64,000 nucleotides of DNA from Citricoccus zhacaiensis (GCF_014645315.1 NZ_BMLQ01000005.1:248001-312000); one strand, 5' to 3'; shown: positions 27,741-37,567, numbered from the stretch's first letter. The notes: generated by a model not told the origin, from the letters alone. A program made the numbers and translations.

Positions 27741-28919
27741 ATGACCGCCCTGCTCAGATCGCTGCACACCGCCGTTCCACCCACCGTGCTGTATCAGGAG
27801 GAGGTGCGTGACGTGCTGGCCGCGCAGCCCGGGTTGAGCCGGCTGGGCACCCGGTTGGTCACGGCGGCGTTCAACGCCTCGGGCATCGAGCGTAGACACA
27901 CGGTCGTGGAGGAATGGCAGGACGGAGGCCGCGGCACCGGCGGCGGTGCCGGAATCTTCTTCGACCCCGAGACCGGCCACATCCTCAACCCCAGCACCGG
28001 GGTCCGCAACACGGTCTTCACCGATCACGCCAACGACCTCTACGAGCGGGCTGCCCGGGGTGCGCTCGAGGGCTGCCCCGACGTGGGCCCCGAGGACGTC
28101 ACCCACGTCATCACCGTCTCCTGCACGGGCTTCTTCTCTCCGGGCCCCGACTACCAGCTGGTCCGCCGCCTCGGTCTGGCCGCCACCACCAAGCGCATCC
28201 ACCTGGGGTTCATGGGCTGCTACGCCGCCATCCCGGCCCTGCGCGAGGCCGCGGCGCTGTGCGAGGCGGACCCGGCCGCCGTCGTGCTGGTGGTCAGTGC
28301 CGAGCTGTGCACCGTGCACGTCCGCGTGGCCAACGACCAGGACACCATCGTGGGGGCCTCGCTGTTCTCGGACGGGGCGGGCGCCGCGATCGTGACGGGG
28401 GAGACAGCGGAGGCGAGAGAGGGATCGGCCGCCAGCCGGACGCCGGCCCTGCGGCTGGACGGCTTCGCCACGGTGCTGACGCCGGTGGGGGAGGAGGCCA
28501 TGGCGTGGAACATCGGCGATCACGGCTTCGAGATGATCCTGGGCACCTATGTCCCGCACATCATCGACGAGCACATCACCGGCGCCCTCGAGCCCCTGCT
28601 GGCCGCCGAACCCGAGCTGGCCGCACGCCCCTACGCGGAGCTGGAGCACTGGGCCATCCACCCCGGCGGGCGCAGCATCCTGGACAAGGTGCAGGCCCGG
28701 CTGGAACTGACTGACGCCCAGCTCGCACCGGCCCGGGACACCCTGCGGGACTACGGCAACATGTCCAGCGCCACCGTCCTGTTCGTGCTGAAGCACCTGC
28801 TGTACGGCACCGATGGCACCGAACCCGCCGCTGAGGGGGAGCGGGTCTGCGCCATGGCTTTCGGGCCCGGGTTGACCGTGGAGTCGGCTCTGATGACGCG
28901 CGTCGGTGGGGCCGGTTGA
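27741..28919 (+). CDS. Type III polyketide synthase (chalcone/alkylresorcinol synthase-like)
   Basis: 392 residues. Thiolase-fold type III PKS with the full catalytic triad: Cys128 in TVSCTGFFSPGPDYQL, His307 in WAIHPGGRSI and Asn340 in YGNMSSATVL. These homodimeric enzymes extend acyl starters with malonyl-CoA in the cytoplasm and cyclise the product to resorcinols or pyrones. Followed with overlap by a methyltransferase and, further on, an FAD monooxygenase, the same three activities as the Streptomyces griseus srsABC phenolic-lipid operon. A fatty-acyl starter is therefore my favoured inference; the pocket residues were not modelled. Short distance from the upstream regulator. Confidence 0.93.
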   Translation: MTALLRSLHTAVPPTVLYQEEVRDVLAAQPGLSRLGTRLVTAAFNASGIERRHTVVEEWQDGGRGTGGGAGIFFDPETGHILNPSTGVRNTVFTDHANDLYERAARGALEGCPDVGPEDVTHVITVSCTGFFSPGPDYQLVRRLGLAATTKRIHLGFMGCYAAIPALREAAALCEADPAAVVLVVSAELCTVHVRVANDQDTIVGASLFSDGAGAAIVTGETAEAREGSAASRTPALRLDGFATVLTPVGEEAMAWNIGDHGFEMILGTYVPHIIDEHITGALEPLLAAEPELAARPYAELEHWAIHPGGRSILDKVQARLELTDAQLAPARDTLRDYGNMSSATVLFVLKHLLYGTDGTEPAAEGERVCAMAFGPGLTVESALMTRVGGAG

Positions 28920-29719
28920 GTAGGCCGGTACGGCCGCGCCGGTTGAGTGGGCCGGTCCCGGACCTGCGCACCCGCAGCCCGGAGGCCGTCGAGCAGATGG
29001 ACTACCCGGACTGTGACCTTGAAGCGCTGCACCGTACCTACCGTGGCTTCGGCGTGGTCAACCCGGTGGTCGCCGGCTGGCAGCTGACCTACCGGCGCTG
29101 GATCCGCCCGCTGCTGGACCCGGCCCGCACCGTCACGGTTCTGGACATCGGCTCCGGCGGCGGGGACCGGCCCCGTGCCTTGGCGCGGCAGGCCCGGCGG
29201 GACGGCTTCCGCGTGAACATCACCGCCATTGATCCCGACGCGCGGGCCCACGCCTGGGCGACCGCGCGCCCCGCCGTGCCGGGGCTGGCCTTCCGCCGGG
29301 CCACCAGCGGGGATCTGGCGGCCGCCGGGGAGCGGTATGACGTGGTGGTGTCCAACCACCTGCTGCATCACCTGGACCCGGAATCGCTCGAAGGCCTGTT
29401 GGCCGACTCGGAGCGGCTGGCCGTGCACCGGGCCGTTCACTCAGATATCCGCCGCAGCCCCGCAGCCTACGCCCTCTTCTCGGCTGGGGCCGGCCTGGCA
29501 AGTCCGCTGTTCCCCGGCTCGTTCATCCGTCCGGACGGGCTCGCCTCGATCCGCCGCAGCTACACGCCGGATGAACTCGCCGCCGTGCTGCGCCCGGGCT
29601 GGCGGGTGCAGACGCAACTGCCCTGGCGGAACCTTGCGGTGTTCGAGGCCGGCTCCAGGCACCACACCGTAGGCAGATCCGGTCAGACCCCCGGCCATGG
29701 TCCCGCATCAGGCCCATGA
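28916..29719 (+). CDS. Class I SAM-dependent methyltransferase of the PKS cluster
   Basis: 267 residues if translation starts at the TTG that overlaps the PKS stop; a second TTG about 27 bp on lies in a short direct repeat (GCCGGTTGAGT) and could be used instead. SAM motif I is VLDIGSGGGD (about residue 76), with a later acidic motif in AIDPDARAHAWA and motif DVVVSNHLLHHL. The protein has a class I Rossmann methyltransferase layout, unlike SrsB of S. griseus, which is a membrane ICMT-type enzyme. Likely O- or C-methylates the polyketide; the substrate is inferred from position only. Confidence 0.82.
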   Translation: MSRPVRPRRLSGPVPDLRTRSPEAVEQMDYPDCDLEALHRTYRGFGVVNPVVAGWQLTYRRWIRPLLDPARTVTVLDIGSGGGDRPRALARQARRDGFRVNITAIDPDARAHAWATARPAVPGLAFRRATSGDLAAAGERYDVVVSNHLLHHLDPESLEGLLADSERLAVHRAVHSDIRRSPAAYALFSAGAGLASPLFPGSFIRPDGLASIRRSYTPDELAAVLRPGWRVQTQLPWRNLAVFEAGSRHHTVGRSGQTPGHGPASGP

Positions 29720-29730
29720 CTAGCCCCGTA

Positions 29731-29736
29731 TAGGAT
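29731..29736 (+). promoter_or_regulatory. Probable -10 element of second LuxR gene (leaderless)
   Basis: TAGGAT, ending 7 nt before the ATG at 29744; favours that ATG over the one at 29735, which overlaps the hexamer. It gives the second regulator its own promoter within the cluster. Confidence 0.55.
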
Positions 29737-29743
29737 GACGGCC

Positions 29744-32140
29744 ATGACGAGCGAGGGGAGCGCACGGATGGAACGTCATGAGGTCCTTGACCCGCGGCGC
29801 GGCCCTGCCGACGAAACATCCATCGACGCGACACACCCGGCGCTGGGACGATTCCTCGCCCGCCCGGACAGCCGTGAACGGCTCCTGATCCTGCAGGCGC
29901 CGGGAGGGACCGGCCGGCATCGGTTCGCCAGCGGTTGGCTCACAGCGGGAGGCGAGATTCCTGGAGCTGACGAGTCCAGCGTCAGTTCCCGCATCCTTGA
30001 CTGGGAGCACGCCGCCGGTGAGCCCCAGGCGTTCATCGAGCTGGTGGGCAACCTGCTGGCCGATCCGCACGGGGGCCGGGTCGCCGTCGTCGCCGGACCG
30101 ACCGTCCCGGTGCACCGGCTGGCCGCCTCCCATGCGTGCGCGATGGCCGGGCCGCGCGCCGTGATACTCACCCATCAGGAGGTCGCCGGGCTCGGTGGCC
30201 CGGACGCCACCGCGCGCGCGTTTGCCGCGGCCGGCGGCTGGCTGGGCGCCGTGGAGGTGCTGCTGGCGGATCCGGACAATCTGGAGGGAGCGCAGTCCGC
30301 GCTGCTCTCCCCGCTGCTGCGCTGGCTCGCCGACCGGGATCCGGAGAGACTGGCCGCGGCCACCGCCTTCCTGCCCGCCTTCTCCCAGCAGACGCTGGAG
30401 GCGTTCAGCCCGGATCTGCCCGGAGCCCTGCCGACGGTGGAGGAGCTGCACGCGCTGGGACTGCTGAGCCGGGATGACCGGGGCGAATGGTTCATGCCGG
30501 CACTGGTGCGGAACCTGTTGCAGCAGGTGTTCCGGGACGAGGACCCGGACCGGGCGAGCGCTCTCAACGTGGCGGCGGCGCAGGCCCTGGCGGACACCGG
30601 AAGCGTGGAGCAGGCCATGGAGACCGCACTGCAGTCGCGATCCTGGAACCGGATCGCCGAGCTGATGCTCGAACACTGGGTGGATCTCTACATCGCCAAC
30701 GCGCAGCTGCTGGGCGAGTTCATGGCCCGGTTGCCCCGGTTCGTGCTGGAACGGGTAAACGCGATCGGGGTAGCCGCCCGGGTGGCGGCCGGTGCCGGGC
30801 CGGACCGGATGGTGTTCCTCCTGCCGAGCCTGGAACCGGACTACGCTCGGGATGAGACCGCCCACCGGCTCAAGAAGACCACCACGCGGCTGTACCGGGC
30901 GCCGGACACCTGGGCGCTGACCATGGGGATGCTCGAGCTGAGTCACCTGCGGCTGGCCGGGCACTTCGTGGAGTCCGGTCACGCCGCGCTACGACTGCGC
31001 CAGGCGCTGGAGAAGGTCACGACCCAGAGCGGGGTCCGGCCCGTGTTGGCCGGGTTCACTGAGCTGCAGGCCGGGATCTCGCTGCATCTCGCGGACCGAC
31101 TGCCGGAGGCCCGGGCGGCCTTCGAGGCGGCCGCCTACTTGACCCGGGATGGCGTCAATGACTATGTGTATGCCGACGCCAGCGGCAAGCTCGCACTGCT
31201 CGCCGTGCACGAGGGGCACCCGGAGGCGGCCCGTGACTGGCTGGCCCGGCACGTCCAGCCGCTGTCCACCGTCAAATGGGGTCACCCGATGGTGGCCCGC
31301 ACTGGGATCCTGGCCCGGATCGAGCTGGCCCTGGCGGACCTGGACCTGGCCGGAGCTCGCGAGCAGTTGGACCTGCTGCCCGAGGACGTGGACACGGATG
31401 AGTACTGGTGCGCCCACGCCCGTGTGCTGGCCCTGGCCCAGACCCTTGGGGGCCAGCCGGACGCCGCCGCGAGCCTGGTGGTCGGTTGGCGGCAGGAGCG
31501 GCCCTACTCGGCGAGGGCCCCACTGGCAGAACGGCTGCTGACGGAGGTCTTCCACCTGGCCCAGCATGTCACCGGGGAGAACCCTCCTGTCCCGCACTGG
31601 GAGAGTAGCCCCAGCCTGGCGAATCTGGAGGCCTTGCGCTGCCTGCGCACCGGAAACCCGGACGAGGCCGTGCGTGTCCTGTACCGGCCCGTGCGCACCG
31701 GGAGCCGTAACCTCGCCGTCGCCGATCTGCTGGGCGTGCTCGCGCGCACCGGGGCCCTCCCGGAGACAGCGGACGAGCACGTGCTCGGCGCCGTGGCCGA
31801 GGCACGGGCCAGGGGCGCGGCGCTCGCGGATCTGGCCGGACTGCACCAGTTGGGGTGGACCCCTGTGCTCCACGCCGCCGGTGTCCTGGACCAAGACGAT
31901 GTCACCCGGCTGGAATCGACCGGGATGACGGTCACGTCCCTGAGCCCCCGCCCGGAGCTGACCCAACGGGAGCAGTCGGTCCTGGACCTGTTGCGGCAGG
32001 GCATGACCCGGCGGCAGATGGCCCAGACCACCTTCCGCTCGGAGAACACCATCAAGGCGCAGCTGAGCAGCCTGTACGCCAAGCTGGGTGCCGCCAGTGC
32101 GGCGGAGGCGCTGCAACAGGCCCGCCACTACGGACTCTGA
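29744..32140 (+). CDS. Large LuxR-family (LAL/MalT-like) transcriptional regulator, second copy
   Basis: 798 residues. Co-linear with the protein at 25297-27702 over the whole length: HPALGRFLARPDSRERLLIL near the start, a degenerate P-loop APGGTGRHRF, a helical centre with the shared [17 protein letters not shown] segment, and a C-terminal GerE HTH with LTQREQSVLDLLRQGMTRRQ and [20 protein letters not shown]. The two are clearly paralogues from a local duplication. It sits between the methyltransferase and the FAD monooxygenase of the PKS cluster, so both copies bracket the PKS-methyltransferase pair. Confidence 0.88.
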   Translation: MTSEGSARMERHEVLDPRRGPADETSIDATHPALGRFLARPDSRERLLILQAPGGTGRHRFASGWLTAGGEIPGADESSVSSRILDWEHAAGEPQAFIELVGNLLADPHGGRVAVVAGPTVPVHRLAASHACAMAGPRAVILTHQEVAGLGGPDATARAFAAAGGWLGAVEVLLADPDNLEGAQSALLSPLLRWLADRDPERLAAATAFLPAFSQQTLEAFSPDLPGALPTVEELHALGLLSRDDRGEWFMPALVRNLLQQVFRDEDPDRASALNVAAAQALADTGSVEQAMETALQSRSWNRIAELMLEHWVDLYIANAQLLGEFMARLPRFVLERVNAIGVAARVAAGAGPDRMVFLLPSLEPDYARDETAHRLKKTTTRLYRAPDTWALTMGMLELSHLRLAGHFVESGHAALRLRQALEKVTTQSGVRPVLAGFTELQAGISLHLADRLPEARAAFEAAAYLTRDGVNDYVYADASGKLALLAVHEGHPEAARDWLARHVQPLSTVKWGHPMVARTGILARIELALADLDLAGAREQLDLLPEDVDTDEYWCAHARVLALAQTLGGQPDAAASLVVGWRQERPYSARAPLAERLLTEVFHLAQHVTGENPPVPHWESSPSLANLEALRCLRTGNPDEAVRVLYRPVRTGSRNLAVADLLGVLARTGALPETADEHVLGAVAEARARGAALADLAGLHQLGWTPVLHAAGVLDQDDVTRLESTGMTVTSLSPRPELTQREQSVLDLLRQGMTRRQMAQTTFRSENTIKAQLSSLYAKLGAASAAEALQQARHYGL

Positions 32141-32153
32141 GCCGGGAACCCGG

Positions 32154-33437
32154 ATGGAACGCACGGAAGTCCTCATCGTCGGGGCCGGCCCCGTCGGCCT
32201 GTTCCTCGCCGGACTCCTCGCGGCCCGGGGCGTGGACGTGGCTGTGCTGGAGCGCCGCGAGCACCCTCCCGAGCACTCGAGGGCCATCGGCCTGCATCCG
32301 CCGGCCCTGGAGGCGCTCGCGGTCCTGGGCCTGGACCGGGCCGCCGTGGCTGAAGGCATCACGGTGCGCCGCGGGGTCGGCTACGGGGACGGGCGGTTGC
32401 TGGGCGAGATCACCTTCGATCGCGCCCATCCGCGGTACCCGTTCGTCCTGACCCTGCCGCAGTCACGGACCGAGCAGCTGCTGGCCGAGCACCTCGAGCG
32501 GCTCGTCCCCGGTGCCGTGCACCGCGGCGTCGAGGTCGTGGCGGTCAAGGACCACGACGCCGGCGCTCCGGTTCTCGTGACCGCGCGGACGGTGCAGGGG
32601 GAGACCCGCCACTGGTCGGCCCGGGTGGTAGTGGGCGCCGACGGCGCCCACAGCACGGTGCGGTGGCTGGCCGGCATCGGCGTGGACCGGCGGGACTGGG
32701 GAGACAGCTACCTCATGGGGGATTTCGCGGACACCGCATCGGCAGGTCCTGCTGCACCCGTCGCTGAGCCGGACGCCGATTCGGTGGCTGGGCCGGCCGC
32801 TGACTCGGCGGCTGGGGCGACCGCTGACCGAACCGCGGTGATTCACCTGCATCGGCACGGCGTGGTCGAGTCCTTTCCGCTGCCCGGCGGTCAGCGCCGC
32901 TGGGTGGTGCACACCGGCCGGCAGCAGCGGCCGGAGAGTGTTGGGGGCCTGGTGGCGTTGGTCCGCGAACGCCGGGGTGAGCGCCGGGGTGAGAACGCGT
33001 CGGAACTACCGGGCCTACCGGAAGTACCGGAACTGCCTGACGCCGCGACGGCCACCATGATCAGCGCCTTCACGGTGTACCGGCAGCTGGCCCGCCGGAT
33101 GGTGGCGGGCCGGACGGTGGTCATCGGTGATGCGGCGCATGCGATCAGCCCGATCGGCGGCCAGGGCATGACCGTGGGCTGGTTGGACGCACTCGCCCTC
33201 GCGCCTCTGCTGAGCGGGTTATCCGAGGGGCCCTCGGACTTCGCGTCCTTCGAGCGGGACCGGCTCCGCGCCGCGCGTCGGGCCGCCCGGATGGCGGAGG
33301 TGAACATGGTGCTGGGGCGCCCGCTGTGGGCCGGGGTCCGCCGTGGACGTGACACCCTGGCCCGAGCCGCCCTGGCCACACCAGCCAAGTACCATCTGGC
33401 GCGGCTCTATTCGATGGGAGGGGTGATCCAACGGTGA
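32154..33437 (+). CDS. FAD-dependent monooxygenase of the PKS cluster
   Basis: 427 residues, class A flavoprotein hydroxylase. [17 protein letters not shown] (FAD, residues 10-26), [14 protein letters not shown] in the middle, and [15 protein letters not shown] (second FAD motif) are intact. A roughly 30-residue Ala/Asp/Pro-rich insertion near residue 200 breaks the substrate domain and looks like a low-complexity loop. Start ATG lies 13 bp after the regulator stop. By analogy with SrsC it would hydroxylate the resorcinol towards a quinone; this is inference from the cluster. Confidence 0.9.
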   Translation: MERTEVLIVGAGPVGLFLAGLLAARGVDVAVLERREHPPEHSRAIGLHPPALEALAVLGLDRAAVAEGITVRRGVGYGDGRLLGEITFDRAHPRYPFVLTLPQSRTEQLLAEHLERLVPGAVHRGVEVVAVKDHDAGAPVLVTARTVQGETRHWSARVVVGADGAHSTVRWLAGIGVDRRDWGDSYLMGDFADTASAGPAAPVAEPDADSVAGPAADSAAGATADRTAVIHLHRHGVVESFPLPGGQRRWVVHTGRQQRPESVGGLVALVRERRGERRGENASELPGLPEVPELPDAATATMISAFTVYRQLARRMVAGRTVVIGDAAHAISPIGGQGMTVGWLDALALAPLLSGLSEGPSDFASFERDRLRAARRAARMAEVNMVLGRPLWAGVRRGRDTLARAALATPAKYHLARLYSMGGVIQR

Positions 33438-34183
33438 CCCTGGGGCTCGTGTTCGCTGCCGTGGCCGCCATCCTGGTCGGCTCGACGCTGCAGCGGCTCT
33501 CCGGAACTGGGGTGGGGCTGGTGGTGGCACCTGTGCTGGCCCTGCTGATGGGGCCGGCGCTCGGGGTCTTCGTGACGAACTCGACCACGGTGGTCTCCGG
33601 CTTCCTCATCATGCTGGCCGTGATCAGAGACGTGGACTGGAAGCGCTACCTGCTGTTCCTGCCCATGGCCTTGCTGGGCGCGGTCCCGGCGGCCTTCATG
33701 GTGCGGGAACTCGATGCGGCGTGGCTGAACATCGTCATCGGCGCGGTGGTGCTGGTGGCCCTGGCCCTGACCTTCGGGACGCCGTCCGTGCCCAGGATCC
33801 GCTCGGGATTCCTGACCGCCGCCGCCGGAGCGGTGGGAGGATTCCTCAACACCAGTGCCGGCGTGGCAGCACCGGCCATGGTGATGTACTCGAGGTTCGC
33901 CCGCTGGGACCAGCGGTCCTTCGCCGCCACCATGCAACCGACGTTCATGACCATGGGGATCTTCTCGGTGGCGACGAAGCTGGCGGTGGGCGCCACCACG
34001 TTCGACCAGCTCCCGCCGTGGTGGCTGTTCCCGATCATCGTGGTCACCGTGGTGGTCGGCATCCGGCTGGGTGCCTGGCTGGCCGGGAAGGTCTCGCTGG
34101 GAACCGCGCGGACGGTGGCCATCACCCTGGCCGGCCTCGGTGGTGCCGTGGCCGTGGTCCGGGGTCTGCTGATGCTGGCCTGA
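33434..34183 (+). CDS. TauE/SafE family membrane permease
   Basis: 249 residues from a GTG overlapping the monooxygenase stop (GTGA). About eight hydrophobic segments in two halves; the repeated Gly/Asn-rich turns [14 protein letters not shown] and [16 protein letters not shown] are characteristic of TauE/SafE anion or small organic acid permeases. It is coupled to the PKS cluster, where a role in product or precursor export is possible, but the family also moves sulfite and sulfonates, so the link could be accidental. Confidence 0.85.
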   Translation: MTLGLVFAAVAAILVGSTLQRLSGTGVGLVVAPVLALLMGPALGVFVTNSTTVVSGFLIMLAVIRDVDWKRYLLFLPMALLGAVPAAFMVRELDAAWLNIVIGAVVLVALALTFGTPSVPRIRSGFLTAAAGAVGGFLNTSAGVAAPAMVMYSRFARWDQRSFAATMQPTFMTMGIFSVATKLAVGATTFDQLPPWWLFPIIVVTVVVGIRLGAWLAGKVSLGTARTVAITLAGLGGAVAVVRGLLMLA

Positions 34184-34228
34184 CGGAACTGAGCCACGCC
34201 GTGGCGAGGATTATCGAGTCAGGGGGCA

Positions 34229-34234
34229 TAGAAT
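34229..34234 (+). promoter_or_regulatory. Probable -10 element of glmM (leaderless)
   Basis: TAGAAT, ending 8 nt before the ATG at 34243 and 5 nt before an in-frame GTG at 34240. No Shine-Dalgarno sequence is present. Confidence 0.5.
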
Positions 34235-34242
34235 CCACGGTG

Positions 34243-35601
34243 ATGAGCAGATTATTCGGAACCGACGGCGTCCGTGGCCTGGCCAACGGCATCCTGACCG
34301 TCGAATTGTCGATCCAGCTGGCCCAGTCCGCCGCCGTGGTGCTGGGGCACCAGGAGACCCATGGGCGTCGCCCGGTCGCCGTGGTGGCCCGTGACCCCCG
34401 CATCAGTGGTGAATTCATCATCTCTGCGGTCTCGGCCGGTCTGGCCAGTGCGGGTGTGGACGTCTACGACGCCGGCGTGCTCCCCACCCCGGCCGCCGCC
34501 TTCCTGGTGGACGACCTGGATGCGGACTTCGGCGTGATGATCTCCGCTTCCCACAACCCGGCCCCGGACAACGGCATCAAGTTCCTGGCGCGCGGTGGCG
34601 AGAAGCTCACCGACGATCAGGAAGACGCCATCCAGCGGCAGATGGACGAGGAGCCGCACCGGCCGACGGGCGCCGACGTCGGGCGCATCCAGCGCTTCGC
34701 GGACGCCGAGGACCGCTACATCCTGCACTTGCTCAAGACCCTGCCGCACCGCCTCGACGGACTGAAGGTCGTGCTCGACTGCGCCCACGGTGCCGCCGCT
34801 GGGTGCTCGCCGGAGGTCTTCAAGGCCGCCGGCGCCGACGTCGTGGTGATCGGGGCGGACCCGGACGGTATCAACATCAATGACGGCTACGGCTCCACCC
34901 ACCTGGAGAAGCTCCAGGCCAAGGTGGTGGAGACCGGTGCGGACTTCGGCATCGCCCATGACGGCGACGCCGACCGGTGCCTGGCCGTGGACGCCACCGG
35001 CACGGTGGTGGACGGGGACCAGATCATGGGGATCCTCGCGGTGGCCCTCAAGGAGGGCGGCCGCCTCAAGGAGGACACCCTCGTGGTGACCGTGATGAGC
35101 AACCTCGGCCTGAAGTTGGCCATGCAGCGCGAGGGCGTCCGCCTGGTGGAGACCAAGGTGGGGGACCGGTACGTGCTGGCGGGCATGAAGCACGGCGGCT
35201 ACTCCCTGGGCGGCGAGCAGTCCGGCCACGTGATCTTCTCCGACTACGCCACCACCGGTGACGGCGTGCTGACCGGCCTGCAGCTGGGCGCGCGCATGGC
35301 GGAGAGCGGCCAGACCCTGGCCGAGCTGGCCGGCGTGATGGATCGCCTCCCGCAGGTGCTCATCAACGTCAAGGACGTTGACCGGGACCGTGCGGCCGGA
35401 GACGCCGAGGTGCAGGCCGCCGTGGCTGACGCCGAGGCCCGCCTGGGAGAGACCGGCCGGGTGCTGCTGCGTCCCTCGGGGACCGAGCCCGTGGTCCGTG
35501 TGATGGTGGAGGCCTCCGACGAGGAGCAGGCCCGCCGCGAGGCCGAGGACTTGGCCACGGTGGTCGAGCGCGAACTCGCGCTTTCCGCTGACCCGGTCTG
35601 A
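34243..35601 (+). CDS. glmM: Phosphoglucosamine mutase
   Basis: 452 residues. GlmM interconverts glucosamine-6-phosphate and glucosamine-1-phosphate, the step between GlmS and GlmU on the way to UDP-GlcNAc. N-terminus [15 protein letters not shown]; phosphoserine loop [14 protein letters not shown] with Ser103; metal loop [12 protein letters not shown]; sugar-binding GGEQSGHV; phosphate-binding [12 protein letters not shown] at the C-terminus. All key residues are present and the length is standard. glmS lies 27 kb away in this window, so the pathway genes are dispersed. Confidence 0.97.
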   Translation: MSRLFGTDGVRGLANGILTVELSIQLAQSAAVVLGHQETHGRRPVAVVARDPRISGEFIISAVSAGLASAGVDVYDAGVLPTPAAAFLVDDLDADFGVMISASHNPAPDNGIKFLARGGEKLTDDQEDAIQRQMDEEPHRPTGADVGRIQRFADAEDRYILHLLKTLPHRLDGLKVVLDCAHGAAAGCSPEVFKAAGADVVVIGADPDGININDGYGSTHLEKLQAKVVETGADFGIAHDGDADRCLAVDATGTVVDGDQIMGILAVALKEGGRLKEDTLVVTVMSNLGLKLAMQREGVRLVETKVGDRYVLAGMKHGGYSLGGEQSGHVIFSDYATTGDGVLTGLQLGARMAESGQTLAELAGVMDRLPQVLINVKDVDRDRAAGDAEVQAAVADAEARLGETGRVLLRPSGTEPVVRVMVEASDEEQARREAEDLATVVERELALSADPV

Positions 35602-35603
35602 GC

Positions 35604-35876
35604 GTGAGCGAGGAACGTCCGGCTGGGGAGGATTCGGCTGAGGAGGATCCGGCTGAGCCGGTCCGGGCCGAGCCAGGGTCGGCCGAGCCGGACCTGGCCG
35701 GGATCGATCCGGCGGAGACGGACCCCGCCGAGGAAGTGACCCCGATCGGCAAGTGGACGGTCTTCCTCCTGTGCGCGGCGGTCACCGTGGTGCTGGTGGC
35801 ACTGGTCTGTTTTGCCATCAGCCTGCCGGCCTGTGAGCATCCGCCGAACTCTTGGGCCCCCTGTATCGGGCCCTGA
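35604..35876 (+). CDS. Small single-pass membrane protein, unknown function
   Basis: 90 residues from a GTG two bases after glmM. An acidic N-terminal half rich in Glu, Asp, Ala and Pro (about residues 1-45) precedes GKWTVFLLCAAVTVVLVALV, one membrane helix, and a short tail with two Cys and CEHPPNSWAPCIGP. I do not recognise the family. The tight spacing suggests co-expression with glmM. The codon pattern is ordinary for the region, so it is probably real. Confidence 0.6.
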   Translation: MSEERPAGEDSAEEDPAEPVRAEPGSAEPDLAGIDPAETDPAEEVTPIGKWTVFLLCAAVTVVLVALVCFAISLPACEHPPNSWAPCIGP

Positions 35877-35902
35877 ACTACGGACGGGGGGCTGGAGTCG
35901 GA

Positions 35903-37174
35903 TCAGGGTGCGATCTTCGCGATCCTGCCGGTCGCCTGGTCCATCACATCGTCAAGTATCGGGTGGTGCCACTCCTCGGCCTTCGACTGCTCGATCACCC
36001 GAGGCATCACCGTGCTTGCTGCCTGGCACACCTCCCGGATGGTTCGCCGGACGGCGGACGCGCGCAAACCCCAGCCCGTGGCTTCGGTCAGGAAGTCGTC
36101 GTACTCGACGTCGTCGATCATTGGAGAGTGGCCGATCCACAGGGACAGTTCACGGTCGTGATTGGGCCAGACTGACGTGGGAACGACATCATAGGCAGGG
36201 GACAGATCGACCCGTCCGCCGCTGAGAACAACGGTCAGGTTCCGTGAATGCATGTCGCAGTCGCCCAGGATGTAGCCCAGAAGGACCCGTTCCAGCAGGG
36301 CCCTACGGCTGGCCAGGTCTGAATGCTTCGCGAGGAGACCTGCGACGTCCCTCAGCCGGGGCATCTCGATGCCGGACTTCTGGTACTTGGTGGAGATCCC
36401 AAGCGCCTGAGCCAGGTCCTCCTGGTGAATCCGCTGCAGGCCGGCGTCAGTCGTCGCCCGATCGAATCGCTCCACCAGGATGGCGTCCCGGTGCCCGACG
36501 GTTCGCACGCGGCTTGCTGCCGCGGTGCCCACCAGACCTTCATCGTGAGCCTGCCGGATGACCTGGAGGCAGAAGTTCTCCCCCTGGGCGACGCCAGGCC
36601 ATTCTTGCGAACCATCCTCCAAAAGTCGCGCTGGCTTGAGGATATGCGTGGACGGGGCTCCATCAAGGGGTAGGCCCAGCTGTCCGCCGGCTTCGACCAC
36701 GGTCAGCTTTCCCTGCATGCCTCCCAGGCTGGACCGGACGCGATGATCGACCCCCGTGCCCAGCGGGGCGGCGGGCAGACCCCGCACGGCCTGCACCAGT
36801 TCCCTCTCGGTGAGCAGATGCACGCCGGAGCCGGCCGGGTCAGGTGTGGTGCCCATGTCGGTGATCTGGACTGCCCCCGCGCAATCCAGCCCGTACTCCT
36901 GGAGCAGCCCGTACGTGTCGGCACTATCCAGCTTCTTCCGACGTGCCAACGCGTCACGGACGTGGTCTTCGGGGAGAAGCCCGTCCAGGAAGTGCCGGGC
37001 CTTGATCCCCGGGTACGGTTCAGCGCGGACAGGCATCCCGATGGAGAGCAGGATGGTGCCGTCCGGATGCTCCGCACGGCATTGGTCTGTGTACCGCAAG
37101 GAGGCGCCACCACGAGCACCGGCATCCTCCAGAGTGGCCACCGGCACGCCACCGATCCAGATGGTGAGGCTCAT
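35903..37174 (-). CDS. HipA-like Ser/Thr kinase toxin
   Basis: 423 residues, complete HipA layout: N-terminal barrel (IGGVPVATL), a short Ser-rich loop SSLGGMQGKL (148-157) aligning with the autophosphorylated SVAGAQEK loop of E. coli HipA, ATP-binding HILKPA (Lys180), GENFCLQV, and catalytic GDCDMHSRNL (Asp307, Asn312) with DLSPAYDVVPT as the metal loop. HipA phosphorylates and inactivates GltX, causing growth arrest. All catalytic residues are present, so the toxin looks active. It follows the HipB-like gene with a four-base overlap. Confidence 0.92.
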   Translation of the reverse strand: MSLTIWIGGVPVATLEDAGARGGASLRYTDQCRAEHPDGTILLSIGMPVRAEPYPGIKARHFLDGLLPEDHVRDALARRKKLDSADTYGLLQEYGLDCAGAVQITDMGTTPDPAGSGVHLLTERELVQAVRGLPAAPLGTGVDHRVRSSLGGMQGKLTVVEAGGQLGLPLDGAPSTHILKPARLLEDGSQEWPGVAQGENFCLQVIRQAHDEGLVGTAAASRVRTVGHRDAILVERFDRATTDAGLQRIHQEDLAQALGISTKYQKSGIEMPRLRDVAGLLAKHSDLASRRALLERVLLGYILGDCDMHSRNLTVVLSGGRVDLSPAYDVVPTSVWPNHDRELSLWIGHSPMIDDVEYDDFLTEATGWGLRASAVRRTIREVCQAASTVMPRVIEQSKAEEWHHPILDDVMDQATGRIAKIAP

Positions 37175-37452
37175 TCCGATCCTCGGCTCAGGTGCCGGCG
37201 TCGAGCGCGGACGGCATCGGCCCTGCTGCGCGCCACCGCCGCTTCTGCCGATTCACGAGGCAGAGCAACCAGGTCTAAACCCAAGGCGTCTGCTACTTCG
37301 GCAAGGATGGACGATTGGCCAGGCACCCCGCGCTCGATGGCGCTGATACGTGTGCGGGACAGGCCCAACATGGAACTGAACTCCTCTTGGCTGAGCCCCT
37401 TCTCCAGACGGCGCTGCCGGAACAGGGCACCGAGTCGTTCCAGCTGCACCAT
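37171..37452 (-). CDS. HipB-like antitoxin, Cro/C1-type repressor
   Basis: 93 residues. A Cro/C1 helix-turn-helix fills residues 5-62: LFRQRRLEKGLSQEEFSSML and SRTRISAIERGV contain the recognition pair. The basic C-terminal tail is likely the toxin-contacting part. GGAGG precedes the ATG. Upstream lie three operator-like sites with a shared half-site (37468-37567), as expected for autoregulation of a hipBA operon. Confidence 0.9.
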   Translation of the reverse strand: MVQLERLGALFRQRRLEKGLSQEEFSSMLGLSRTRISAIERGVPGQSSILAEVADALGLDLVALPRESAEAAVARSRADAVRARRRHLSRGSE

Positions 37453-37467
37453 GACGCCTCCATGATT

Positions 37468-37567
37468 TGCACTTGGTTTACGGTACGAAATACTCGATTG
37501 GCCTAAACGTACCGTAAATACGGTACGAAAAGAAGAGTATGCATTGATGTACCGGTTTCGCGGTACG
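37468..37567. promoter_or_regulatory. Three HipB operator-like 20-bp sites, phased every 40 bp
   Basis: Site 2 (37508-37527) is a perfect dyad CGTACCGTAAATACGGTACG. Site 3 (37548-37567) is TGTACCGGTTTCGCGGTACG, one mismatch in the arms of the core dyad. Site 1 (37468-37487) keeps only the right half ACGGTACG. Starts are exactly 40 bp apart, placing all three on nearly the same helical face within the hipBA promoter region. Confidence 0.8.
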
